Shown here piece by piece: positions 10,601-21,400 of a stretch of 64,000 nucleotides of DNA (its first letter is position 1; each line of letters opens with the position of its first letter). Under the pieces are notes generated by a model. That model was not told the DNA's origin. It did not search any database and saw only the letters and a list, made by a program, of their open reading frames with translations. Origin of the DNA: Corinectria fuckeliana (lineage: Eukaryota; Ascomycota; Sordariomycetes; Hypocreales; Nectriaceae); assembly GCA_019137255.1 (NCBI GenBank), contig WPDH01000027.1, positions 186,001 through 250,000 of the forward strand, written 5' to 3'. Made by a program: the position numbers and the translations under genes.

Positions 10601-13600
10601 CTAAACTCGTCCACCCGACGAGACGGGTTTTACCTGCCTTGCCTAGTACCAAGTAATTAAGTAGGTACCTAGCACCTAAGTTAGAGTACGGAGTACTGAC
10701 AACCGCACTGTATCGACCGCGGCGGCGACTGTAGTGTATACTTGGTCTAAGTTAATTAAGGCAACTCGTTTCTGATGTGCGTGGGTCAGCGGGGCAAGCA
10801 AGGTGCTCCCGCGCGCGCGCCATGACATTGCAGAGCAACGGCTGCAGGCTAGCGCCAATATGGCATAGCTCGAGCCTGGATCTTGCCCGCGATGTGTCCC
10901 CGGGTCTGCATTGCTCCTTCCCATGCGGCCTAGTGTTGAAACCAGCCCTCAACTGCGGGTGCGGGATCCAAATGGGAAATGAAAACACCACCTGCTCGCT
11001 TAACTAACCCGGACCTCTCAACTCTGTTTCTCCTCTGCCCACCTTGGGATGTCACCTTGGAGCTTTCAGTCTATAGCTCTGTGAACTCGTCCGAGCACGG
11101 CAGCATCTGACTTGAGTTGGCTGGGCATGGCGTCCGAGCGCGATGGAGGTCTCACACCAGGTTGATACATGCATACTACTATGTGTTACTAACTACTATT
11201 AACTGCTCGTAGTACTAATAGGTACCTACCTACTTAGGTGCTTAAGTACCTGACTGGTTAAGTACTCTTCTTGGCGGCATTAGTACGACTGGCCTTCTAA
11301 TCTACGGGTAACCAAGATCGCATCGCCCGCCACCTCGACGCGCTGCATGTGCTGTATCATAATCTATGCCTCGAATCTATGAATCTATTCGAAACCGACT
11401 TCACCCATCATCCCATGTGTCCGCCAGTCAAGTTCCTCACCGCTTTCGAGAAGAATTCCAGTCCCTTTGCTCGGCACAACATGCACGCCACAGCCCTCAA
11501 TGCAGCGGGAGAAACATCCATGCGTGTCCAACCAGCTCCCTCCGTCCCTCAGCACTGGCACGGACCTAACCTGCAGACGATTTGGAGCTTCCGCAACGCC
11601 GGTCCTCTACTTACAGCTCAGGCGCAAGTCCTAGTCTAGATACCAAGGTACCACGGCGGCACATGGCTTCCTTTCAATGCAAGTTTAGCCCGGGGATGAT
11701 CTACATAGTAGGTAGCGCTCCGTCATGACCAGCTGCAGCCAAAACGAATCATGCTCTGGGACCCTAATTACGAGGATGAGGCGACGTTGACAGTCTCCCT
11801 ACAAAACAGTTCTGCTGTCGTGAACGCTGTACTATTGCTTTTGTTGCTCTACCCTCCTGTCCCTCACACGAAGGCCGAACAGAAAGCGCGTTTGCCGCTT
11901 CCATATTCCGTTCATAAGAGAATACATAAGTTACGCAACAAGAATGGACTCTTCCAAGGTACGGAGGCTTTCAGCCGGCTTTTGATTCGCCAGTGAAGCT
12001 TCCGTTGTCTCCAAATATGAATTTCAGCGCCTCATATCCAATTCACGTGGCCGGCGCCATCGTTGCCCACAACCACTAGCTAGAAGCCCCGAGAACTTTG
12101 TTGGCGGCTCCAAATTCGCATTGCACGCCGATCGCCAATAACAACACAGAGGTGATGCCTTCCTGCTGGGGACACGAGTCAGGGCGGCGTCTGGTTGCTG
12201 GCTTGCGTCGATCTCCCGAAGCAAGCATTGCCGGTTGCAGGAGATGCAAACAACTGGTCAACGGGCCATCTCAATAACCTGAACCTTCTGGGTTGCCAAA
12301 TACGATGCTCCCAGCGAAGCTCGGAAGGAGGGAGCGACGAATGGAAGAAGCCAAATCCCTCCGCCATTTATAACCTGCCAGGAGGTGCGGATACGCCTCT
12401 ACTTCGTACATACTTACACAAAAGCCGGTGTCAGTGGGGCATTTCCCGATGGATGGCGGCGAGTCGCGTGGCGCAACACTTGGGCTTACCCCGGAGAGAC
12501 GTGAGGATTGTCATGTGCGCTGGTCTACCTACTTCGTACAGTACGAAGTAATCATCCCTGGTACCTGCGAGTCAAGCTGTCTTACATACTAACTATGTAG
12601 TAACGCTAAATTGTCTATTAGACTACGCAGTAGCTTATGAAGTACATACGAAGTAGGCACCTGTTTCTTTGTCCCGGGCGCCAGGGATTCACACTCCGCC
12701 ATTGACAAGCTATACGTCACCAGTTATATCTTCAAGGGTAATGCGACTATCGATTTTGGCCCGTCGATTTTCGGCGGTGTTCGTCTCCCAGGTTGCTTCA
12801 CCAGTACCTTTCCAATGGCTGCTCACTCCCCGTCGAAAGGTTTTGTATTTTCTCCTTAGACTGCGACCACCCAATCACAACGCGCTGGTCACTAGGCTCG
12901 TCGTCGTGGTGCCCTTGAGCAGGGGAACAGCCCTGTCAATAGTGTCCTGGCTTCTGTCTGGTATCATCCAGGTCGCTGATCGTGTGCGTCGTCCGCTCAG
13001 CGTTCCGGTTCGTCCAAAGTCCCCGTGGCGTTTCTCACCTGCACGAAGCACGACGCAAACGCTCTGGCGGCCGTCGAGACACACAGCTGACAAGCCCGTT
13101 CCGCGACCTGCAGCATCTTGCGGCCCTGCCACCCGACTTTAAGGCCGTCGGGGCCCTCAGTCTAGGCAAACCCTGCAGTCGATGTTATATGCGATGTCTT
13201 AATGATGTCTGCTAAGACAGCATCGAACCTTGCCGAGTTGGCCGAACGTCACTTGGCACATCGCTCGGTCCACCAAGGACTCGTCACGGTCGGCGGCAAG
13301 TTGAGGTTGTATTGATCCATTCGGGAATCCCCTACCCATGGGCTCGGGTTGATTCACTTTGAACTCGGAGACAACCCCCCGCGGGTCTTCCGAGGTGAAG
13401 ATCCTCGTTGTGGAGTGGCCGCGTACACGAGCCACCAAGCGAGATGTCCTCTGGAGGGTCGAATAACGATAGTCTCGAAAGACAAGGTCTAGAGTAACAT
13501 TAATCTCATCATCACGGAGGGAAGGAGATGAAACCAGAAAATCCGGTTTGCGCATACGTGCGGTCAAGAAGCCAAAGTAAACCCCCTCCTCCCAAAAAGG

Positions 13601-13976
13601 GTTGCAGATCGAGATAAAGACCAAGTTAGATGACACAATTTGTCTAGTTCATTTTAAAGCCGTGCCGGTGGTCCCTGACCAAAAACCCCGGTTTTCTTGC
13701 ACCCAGGGGAAACACATCCAAGTACTACCGTACCATGCATTCCTTTAATACCACATTGTGCTCCTTCTGCATGTGATGTGATCCTGATTCGGACCGAGAA
13801 CCTCCAGCGGTACTGGCAAGGCTTTCGTTCGTCAGAAGCCAGACGACCGACAGTGGCATCTTAGCTCGAGTGCATAAAGCGTCAAGTTGGTGGTTTGCGC
13901 AGAGCATTGTATGTAGGAGCAGAGAAGCAAACACGACGTTGGCTGGTCACACCGTCACACCATAACACTCTGCACT
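7611..13976. other. Gene-free interval with short palindromes
   Basis: About 6.4 kb with only short, low-complexity or non-protein-like frames. It holds many short palindromic motifs of the types TAGGTACCTA (10051-10065, 10660-10680, 11218-11250), TACTTCGTA/TACGAAGTA (9567-9580, 12403-12412, 12530-12550, 12640-12656) and TACGGAGTAC (near 10686), and an 11-nt poly-C run near 9427. One minus-strand frame at 13199-13636 has a fairly protein-like composition but no ATG at its 5' end and no recognised domain. I call no gene here. Confidence 0.5.
12530..12550. repeat. Perfect 10-bp inverted repeat with 1-nt spacer
   Basis: TACTTCGTAC, a single A, then GTACGAAGTA. The two 10-nt arms are exact reverse complements, so it can form a near loop-free cruciform or be bound by a dimer. 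The half-site TACTTCGTA recurs at several other intergenic places in the window. Confidence 0.9.
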
Positions 13977-14877
13977 TCATTTCTTCACCAGGAAGCCTGA
14001 GCGCCGAGGCTTGACGGCGGTGCGATTCCTCTTGAGCAGCAAGTCCTTGGAGCTCCTGGCATGCTTCGCCAGCTTCGGCGCCATCCGCTCGTCCACCTTC
14101 TTCGCCACGCGGTACACCGTAGACCCGACCCTCGCATCCCGGGGCCCCCGAGAATCGCGCGCCAGACTCCTCTCGATGGTGGTGATCTTCCGCTTCTTGG
14201 AGCGCGCGGCGGTGCTGGCGCGGTCGTCCTCGGCCTCGTCGTCGCTCGACGAGTCGGTGAGGAACTCGGCGGGCAGCAGGTTCGGCACCTGGATCTTGTC
14301 GCTCCGCCGCTTCCTAGCGAGGGACTCGACTGGCATGGGCTCCCCTTCTGCCGGGTCCTCGGCGGCCTTGGCCTCCTCCTCCATCTTCTTGCGCTCCTCG
14401 GCCTGCTGCTTGAAGAGGTTGTCTCTTTGCTGACGCTTACGCTTCTGAGCGGCGGCTTGTCTAGACGGAAGAGATGAGCATATTACCCCGAAACATGGGA
14501 ACGGAGAGGACTTACTCTTGAGCGGCCTTCTGGGTTGCTTGCGCGGACTTCTTGATATCCGATGCTACCTTGGTGGTTGACACAGCCTCGGGCGCCTCAT
14601 CGTCGCTATCCTCATCCTGCTCATCCTGCTCAGGAGCCGGAGCGGCGGGCTTTGAAGTTACTACGGGAGGTAGTACCTTTGCTTCGTCGTCCGTGAATAC
14701 CTTCATGCTGCCTTGTGCGGGCACTGAAAGTGACTTTGTGGCTTGGGAGACGCCATCCTTGGCTCTCACGGGCAGGTTCTTTTGCCGCTTTGAATCCTCC
14801 GGAGCCGATGTGTCGATGGCTGCTTCGGCACCTAGGTCTTCACCCGACTTTCTTTTTCTGGTTCTTGCTGGGGCCAT
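13977..14877 (-). CDS. utp16: U3 snoRNA-associated protein Utp16/Bud21-like
   Basis: Exons 14877-14516 and 14460-13977 give 281 residues. The 55-nt intron begins GTAAGT, ends TCTAG and splits a Glu codon 2/1. The protein starts MAPARTRKRKSGEDLG. It has a Lys/Arg-rich N-terminus, an acidic middle (EQDEQDEDSDDE), a coiled basic stretch around QKRKRQQRDNLFKQQAEERKK, and the family-like motif IQVPNLLPAEFLTDSSSDDE. It ends in a very basic tail (KPRRSGFLVKK), typical of a nucleolar protein. Yeast Bud21/Utp16 is a small-subunit-processome component that binds U3 snoRNA and aids early 18S rRNA cleavages; that role is inferred from the family. It is divergently paired with the TPR gene across a 493-bp shared upstream region. 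Confidence 0.78.
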
Positions 14878-15370
14878 TGTTGGCGTGTGAGATTGGGGCG
14901 ATGGGAAAGGTCTGGTTGGGGATGAGATGAGATGGGATTATGAGGCCCCAAATGTAGCCTTGATGGCTGAACTAGTCGCAAAATAAAGTATGTTTCCCTG
15001 CGTGCAGTGAGGCCGAGAGCGACGAGGAGTTGGCAAATGGCTGTGAGTTGTTGCGTTTGGACGTGGGTTTTGTTGTTGGTCACAAGCTGGTGTCGCCCGC
15101 CCAATCTCGAAAAAAAAATCCGACTGAGGTTGACGACTTCTGGGCTCGTGATTGGCTAGTGGGACTGTGGCTGCTCCATGTGTGGCTGGTGGTCTATCTA
15201 ACCTCACGCTATCACAAGACTTGCAATACCCTTTCAGCTTCTAAACGAACCTCACTTAATCTAAGCTATGTCTAGAATCACTTCCGGCATCGCAAAAGCG
15301 AACAATTGGGGCATTTAATATCACCACGCAGCCACTGTCCCTCTATCTGCCCAATTCCCCAACCGCCGCA
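14878..15370. promoter_or_regulatory. Shared divergent upstream region (utp16-like / TPR gene)
   Basis: A 493-bp spacer between two divergent start codons, so it must hold both promoters. It contains an A-tract (AAAAAAAA near 15110) and no frame of its own. Core elements are not recognisable. Confidence 0.5.
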
Positions 15371-16474
15371 ATGTCTCGCCATGTGAGGGTCCGCCAGATC
15401 TGCGCCCAGCTCCTTCGGGCCAACTCAACATCGTCACCATTACCGGCGTTTACGGCGTCGAATGCACACGCTGTTCGCTCGGGACAACATCACCTTGACC
15501 ACAGAGAATGCCAAACCCGGTCGTACGCTGCGCCACGTGCACCAAGTGCGGCGAAAAGGGGACCATCGTATGCCGAGGTCTACACCCTCGAAGGCATCAC
15601 CGTCCAGACATTTGAAGAGGTTGTGAAGGTGTCGGGCTTGTTCGAGAGCCTGTCACCGGCGCAGTATTACGAAGTGGCGCAGAGGTTTGCCGAGGCAATC
15701 AAGAATGGAGCCTCTCCCTGGAGCGTTAGGTTAACAGGACGTGAGTAAACCCCATGGCGGCTTCAGTGTCGGCCAGTGATTGACAAAGCCGTCTTAGAAA
15801 ATCGCATCTCGGCCGGTGTTTTGTATGACGTAGGCTGCATCATGCGACACGTCAGGGAATCAAGAAGCTCGCAAGCCTTCGCGGTCGCAATGTGGGCATC
15901 CGCAGCAGAGATGGGCAGCCGTCCTGCCACCCTCTCCTTGGCCAGGCAGCTCGTCTACTCTCACGCCTGGGGCCAGAAGTCGCAGCTTAAAAAGGTCGAG
16001 GCTCGCTTCAAGCAGCTCGTCTCCGAGGGCAGGGATCCCAATGCCCTGACCGTCGAGGGCGAGCAGCTGTACGAGCTCGGGAAGTACGACGCGGCGGTCA
16101 GCATGCTGCAACGAGCACTTTCTCTCGAGGAGAAGGACTTCGAATGGAAGCCCCAGTGCCAACTGTCCCTTGGAAAGACATACATGAAGCTCCAGCGGCC
16201 TGCGGAGGCAAGGGAGGTGTTGGAGGCGATATCCGGTTCTGGCTCCGCAGAGGCGGACGTCGAGCTCGGCCAGCTGCTTCGGACTAGTGATGTAGAGAAG
16301 GCGGAACAGCATCTCTACACGGCGGCCATCAATGGAAAGCTAGAAATGTTTTATCACCTTTCAGAAATCGCCTTCGAAAAGCAGGCCAAGGCCACTGACG
16401 AGCAGGCCCGGAAGGATCATCAGCGCTGGGCGATGGAGTGGTCCCGCTTGGCGGATGCAAAGGTGCAATTTTGA
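15371..16474 (+). CDS. TPR/Sel1-like repeat protein, probably mitochondrial
   Basis: Exon 1 is 15371-15740 and exon 2 most likely 15798-16474, giving 348 residues. The 57-nt intron begins GTGAGT, has an ATTGAC branch site and ends CTTAG. A nearer CAG at 15776 would give a 36-nt intron, also in frame, adding seven residues. The N-terminus is rich in Arg/Ser/Ala with few acids (MSRHVRVRQICAQLLRAN...), as in mitochondrial presequences. The body is helical and contains TPR-like stretches: GEQLYELGKYDAAVSMLQRAL, CQLSLGKTYMKLQRPAEAREVLE and AEADVELGQLLRTSDVEKAEQHLY. The protein is widely hypothetical in fungi as far as I can tell, and I assign no specific function. It converges on the photolyase gene with 79 bp between stop codons. 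Confidence 0.82.
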
Positions 16475-16553
16475 GGGCCTTGTATGATGCAGCTAAGCAT
16501 GTACTGTATGAATAATGTTGACCAAGATCTGGCGTTGAACAAGTCTTGGACGG

Positions 16554-18495
16554 CTAAATCAGAGTCTTCTGCTTCTTGGGGCCTGTGCCGGAGCTGGCTC
16601 TGCCAGCACCTCGTTTGCCTCCGCTTCCTCCCTGCTTCTTGTCGAGGCCACCTTCATGGTCGTTCAGATCTGCAAACTTTCCGTCGTGGCTCTTTAGCTC
16701 TCCCTGAATCTCTGACCCTCCATCAGTCGGGAACATCTCGCGCCAGGTCCCATCCAAGACCTTGCTGTCATTGCCATGAAGGCCAACTTTGTATGCCGTC
16801 TTCATGGCAGCAAGACACGCCGTCCGTCTCTGCGAGAAATCAAACATTGACTTGGGGTACGTTCCCTTTTCCACATCCGTCAGCCCGTCGCCCTTGACGC
16901 GGACTCCTGCTTTCTTTTGGTCCACCAGCGGCGCTTTCCACGGCTCGTATATGTACTTCGCATCGAGATCCTTCAGCTCAGGCACCCACCGGCGGATGAA
17001 GTCGCCTTGCTTGTCCCACTTCTGGCCAAACGAGACGGGACTGTAGCATCGGAAGTATTGTGAGAAGAAGGCCGTGCAAGAAAGCCATTGCCAGTTGCCC
17101 GCGTTGCAGGCGGGCTCGTGGTCTAGCAACCACTCCTCAAAGACTTCAGCTCCGCGCTCCCAATCGACGTAGCATCCGCCTCTTGTGAGGAAACAGGCGA
17201 CGCTGTGGCGTCCAAGGTGGTGTATCCATCCTTCGGTCTTGAGCTGTCGCATGAGGGCATCAATCCACGGGAATCCAGTAACTCCCCACTTCCATCGCTT
17301 GAACCAGGCCTCCGCCTCCTCCGAGTCCACGTGGTACTCCCCCGTCACGATGCCAGTGGAAGGGTTCCTCTTCGACGGCAGATGCCAAGGGATGAACCGA
17401 CAGTTCGGGTTGTTTGCAGTCTGGTTGAAAGCCGGCCCCAGTGCGGCCTGAGCAGCGAAATACATGTCCCGGAAGAGTAGTTGTCCGATGAGGCTCTCCG
17501 GCGGCGACGAGGCACCTGTGCCAAAGGATTTGACAATGTCTTGAACGCGCCAGTAGAACTCCCGCACAGAGAGAGCTCCAAAGTGGAGGAACGGCGAAAG
17601 GAATGTCGTCGACTGCGGCTCGAATTGCGCGGGGCTCGTCTTGGGCTTCTCAAAGGTGGCAGTGTATTTCTTGTTTGCAAGAATGTCATCGAGCATCTTC
17701 AGCGCGATAGTTTCCCCTCCGCAGTGCGAAGTGGTTGCGGACGGGAAGCCCAGTTCCTCCATAGTTTCAATGGCAAAATCGCCTTTTGGCCCATCGATCC
17801 GCTTGTATCCCGTGTCTGTTTTGGTTCTCCGCTCAGAGTTGAAATCGGGATTTGCGTCCGGTCGACCTTGTTCAAAGTCGACGGGCATACCTCCAGGATC
17901 TGGGAGGTGGTCAGGAGCGGGAATGGGCCTGCATATTTGACCGACTTTGTTCCCGGCAGCTTGCAGCTGAGAGATGGACATGGTGGGTTTGCCCCCGTGC
18001 TTCTTGACGACCTCATCGCTGTCCCATAGAGTTCTTCCGGAGCGGATGACGACCTCGACACCGGCGTCTTTGGCTGCCTGGACGACAACACTGTCTCGTT
18101 CGCGAGCATAGGCATCTATATCCTTTTCAAAGACAAGGTGCGTGACCTTCCAGGCTTTGAAGAGCTTGGGAAGCAGTGTCTGGGGTGCTTCTCTCAGGAC
18201 GAACAGCTTAGACTTGGAGTTAAGCTTGGTGATGGACTTGGACAAGTCATTTTGGCAATCCAAACTGTGCGCCGCTTTAGACTCGAAGCTACAAGAAGAA
18301 GAAAAGGCTTGACAGATATGCTTACAGGAATTGCCATCGGTTCAGCCCTCCTCTCGCGCGGTAGACATAGTGAGGATCCCAAGTGAAGATTGGCCACAGC
18401 ACGGCGGGGTCGAGTTCCAGGGCCGCCTTTAGAGCTGGTGAGTCGTGGAGGCGCAGATCGGTACGGAACCAGTAGATGACCCGCGGCTTTGTCAT
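16554..18495 (-). CDS. Cryptochrome / (6-4) photolyase family flavoprotein
   Basis: Exons 18495-18326 and 18264-16554 give 626 residues. The intron begins GTAAGC and ends CACAG, and splits a Leu codon 2/1, giving NRWQFLLDCQNDL across the junction. The N-terminal alpha/beta photolyase domain begins MTKPRVIYWFRTDLRLHDS, which would bind the antenna chromophore. The C-terminal helical FAD domain contains the animal-type CRY/(6-4) motif WIHHLGRHSVACFLTRGG with both histidines that (6-4) photolyases use in catalysis, FAD-site Asn/Trp in GNWQWLSC, and QYFRCYSPVSFGQKWD. The last 70 or so residues are a Gly/Lys-rich extension ending GPKKQKTLI, a likely nuclear signal. Known relatives (fungal CryA/Cry1-type) repair (6-4) photoproducts and some also regulate gene expression in light. 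DNA repair is the safer call; a signalling role is possible. Confidence 0.93.
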
Positions 18496-21400
18496 TTCTG
18501 CGGTATGAAGGAGATTCGGATTTCAGTGTTGGTGTTTGCGAGGAGTTGATGTGAATTGTTGGAATATTCAGACAAGGTTGGGTCGCCGACGGCAAAGTCA
18601 TGATGTCAACACTTGTCCCGCCACCAACTTAAGCTTAATTCCAGGTGAGACAAGGGTGACATGATCGAGCAAAGTCAACGCTCTACCCCGTAATGTACTC
18701 CATGTAAATTAAGAGCAGTCTGCAACACCCATTGACTGCTCCAAGAGTCGCCAGCGTTGTCTGTCTGTGTACACGACTCTCCATGAAACACATCGCCGCT
18801 GCACGAATATGCAATGCGAGCTCTAATAGCGCCAATCGCGCGGTGATCCCTGAGCTTTGCCTGAGATGCGTGTGCCGATAAGGTGTACGTTATGCAGCCT
18901 ATGAATTTTTCCAGCAGCCGTCATCGCAGAACGGCTTTTAATTGAGCCTTGTGGATGGCCAAAGTGTGATCAATTGAGGCCGATCTCCTGCAGGGGAAGT
19001 TCCGCATTCGCGTCGTAAAAAGCGTAGACTATAGAGGGCCGGTTCAATGAACCAACCGTTAGTCCATATCCATCCCAACATTTAGACCACTCAAGAACCC
19101 GTATGTTTTTACCCAGCATTCTGGGGTTCCCACAGCGTTGAGCACACATTTGTTCCTCGTCTTACGTGTCTTGCTGGTCGTGTCGCTGCCCATCCCCACG
19201 ACTCTTCGGAGACCAATAGTACTGTCACATATAGCACCGCGAGCAGCGGCGAAAGCTCAGCAGCTTCACGCACTGCAAGGGACAACCACCGGTGCAGGCT
19301 CTGTACGTGCCTAATCCTTTGTCATCGCCGCCGACAGTTTCGCCTGGGACTTCAGTGCCCACCGAGCTGCGAGGAGAACCCAAGGTACAGGCACCGAGAC
19401 ACGGCTAGTCTGAGGTTTTATTATGTACAACATGCGAAGTTGTTCCTCCCCTTGTGTGGTTCTATTTCAGTTTCAGCTACAATCGTACACGCGCCCTCCG
19501 CCCTTGATTACTACAGGAAGAGAACTGGGAGCAGACAGTTTAGCGTAGCCGCAACGAACGATGCATGGTACCGATACGGGAGACAAACCGCCTTGAACAG
19601 ACTCTACGAGCGGGACGGCAAAACAGGGCCGATTCTGTGCGATTTAGGAGTGAGAAGGGTGCCAGTACGGGTCAGTATAGAGCAAGTACGTAGGGAGATG
19701 ACCAGTTCTGATGTCTCACCGGCCCCCCTTGATTGGCACTACTCGGACACCGTCGGGCGCGCCTCAGCTCGGAGCGACGGTTTAGGATTCCTTACCAAAT
19801 AAGGGATTCGCGAGAGGATACGTAAGTGACAATGTATTGACGGCGTCGACTTTGAGTGGCAAGCAGCTTGTTCTGGTTGATGACGAGCAAGGACGGATTG
19901 ATTCCTTGATACCAGTCCCAACACTGAGACTCCTACATGTTGCCCATTATAAGTTTCGAAAGAGTGAGCATCGTTCTCACTCGTCCACGTGTTCAGGAAC
20001 TAGCGAGCCATCCATTGCTATTTTAGCTGACTCTCACCGATTCGAGACTTGAATGTAAACTAGCAGAGACATTGACTCACCCGAATAGCGGCACATTTCG
20101 CCACGGGCCCTAGGGGCGCAAGATGGGTTTCGTGATAAACCGGCGAAGAGGCAACAGTCCAGAAGAAAAGCCCATCAGAAAAATGAATGTTACGCACAGG
20201 CTTAGACTAGTGCGTATACCACCCGAAATGAGGATTGAGGTTGGTTCGCGTTGCTTGCTTTGCTTGAATGATAAGGTACGCACCATTCAAACGGGCTCTT
20301 CTTGGCCTCGCAATCTTATCTTCTCATGTAAGAGAGGGGTGTGCGTATTCTGTCTCAGTCATAGGTGGCTCCCCTCCACCACCGCGTCGCATACTCACCG
20401 TAAACGGTTCCTCAGGTTGCATGAACCGGCGGTACGGCCATCGTCGCCGTTGATCTACCGTGTTCACCGCCGCCTGCACCTGCAGAGGCGAGATTTCCAA
20501 CATGCAATGCAACTTGTATGCTGGGTCTAGGCACTCTGGTGGGCGTGTGCGACACCGATTTTTTTACCCTAGAGAACCCGACCTATCAATTGAAGTCATA
20601 ACAGCACTAAGCTTCCGCCCGATTCAGGGTGAATATCCATAGCTGAACAACGGATAAGACTTTTTCTCCGGGGGTCTTTTAGCCTTTGTTTACTTTGCTT
20701 CTTCACGGTTAGGGTTGTTGTGCTTGGCGTCGAACTAAGATCTCAGACACCAGCAAATCTCAGTTAATTGGACAAACCTAGGAGGTCGTCGCCTGAAACC
20801 AAGAAATCTAAGCGGACCAGCAGTTATTCTAAGGACCTTAATTCACGATTTGTGATTTCGGAATGGATACTTTTCGATATACTTGGCTTATAGAGCTCAC
20901 CCTTCATCGTAAAGGCTCATCCACCTCTAGCAGACCTCCGAATGGAGCAACGTGAAGGGGAAAATTGGAGTTACATCACTGCTCGGGGAACAGCTGCCCC
21001 AGCTATCAGCCAATCAGGTATTCGATGTTTGCGTTATATGGCCCTACTTGGAATCGATTTCGCAGCAAGTATTCCAAGTCGGAACTCCGCAGATCATGAC
21101 TGCCCAAGGGCCTCGATGATGTTTCTCATCATACAACGACGTCCGGTATGATCAATATAAATCAGCACATGAACTTTTTTTCGACGCTGCGGATACCTGC
21201 CGAAGCATCGACGCTCGGGTGATCCAGGCTGTGACGAGTAAGGAAGAATAGCCTGTTGAAGATTCCGAGCAGAGAAGCATTGGCGGGGCTGGCTCGAAAC
21301 GTAGACCATGCTGACCGAGAACGAAGCAAAGTGGCTTCTGCGTGGGGACACAAGACAGAAGCGATGATATTTGCCAGCAATGAGAAGCTCTACAGAGTGC

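Noticed and set aside
19440..19802. 120-codon plus-strand frame
   Set aside because: Begins with TTG, not ATG, has no domain and no splice partners.
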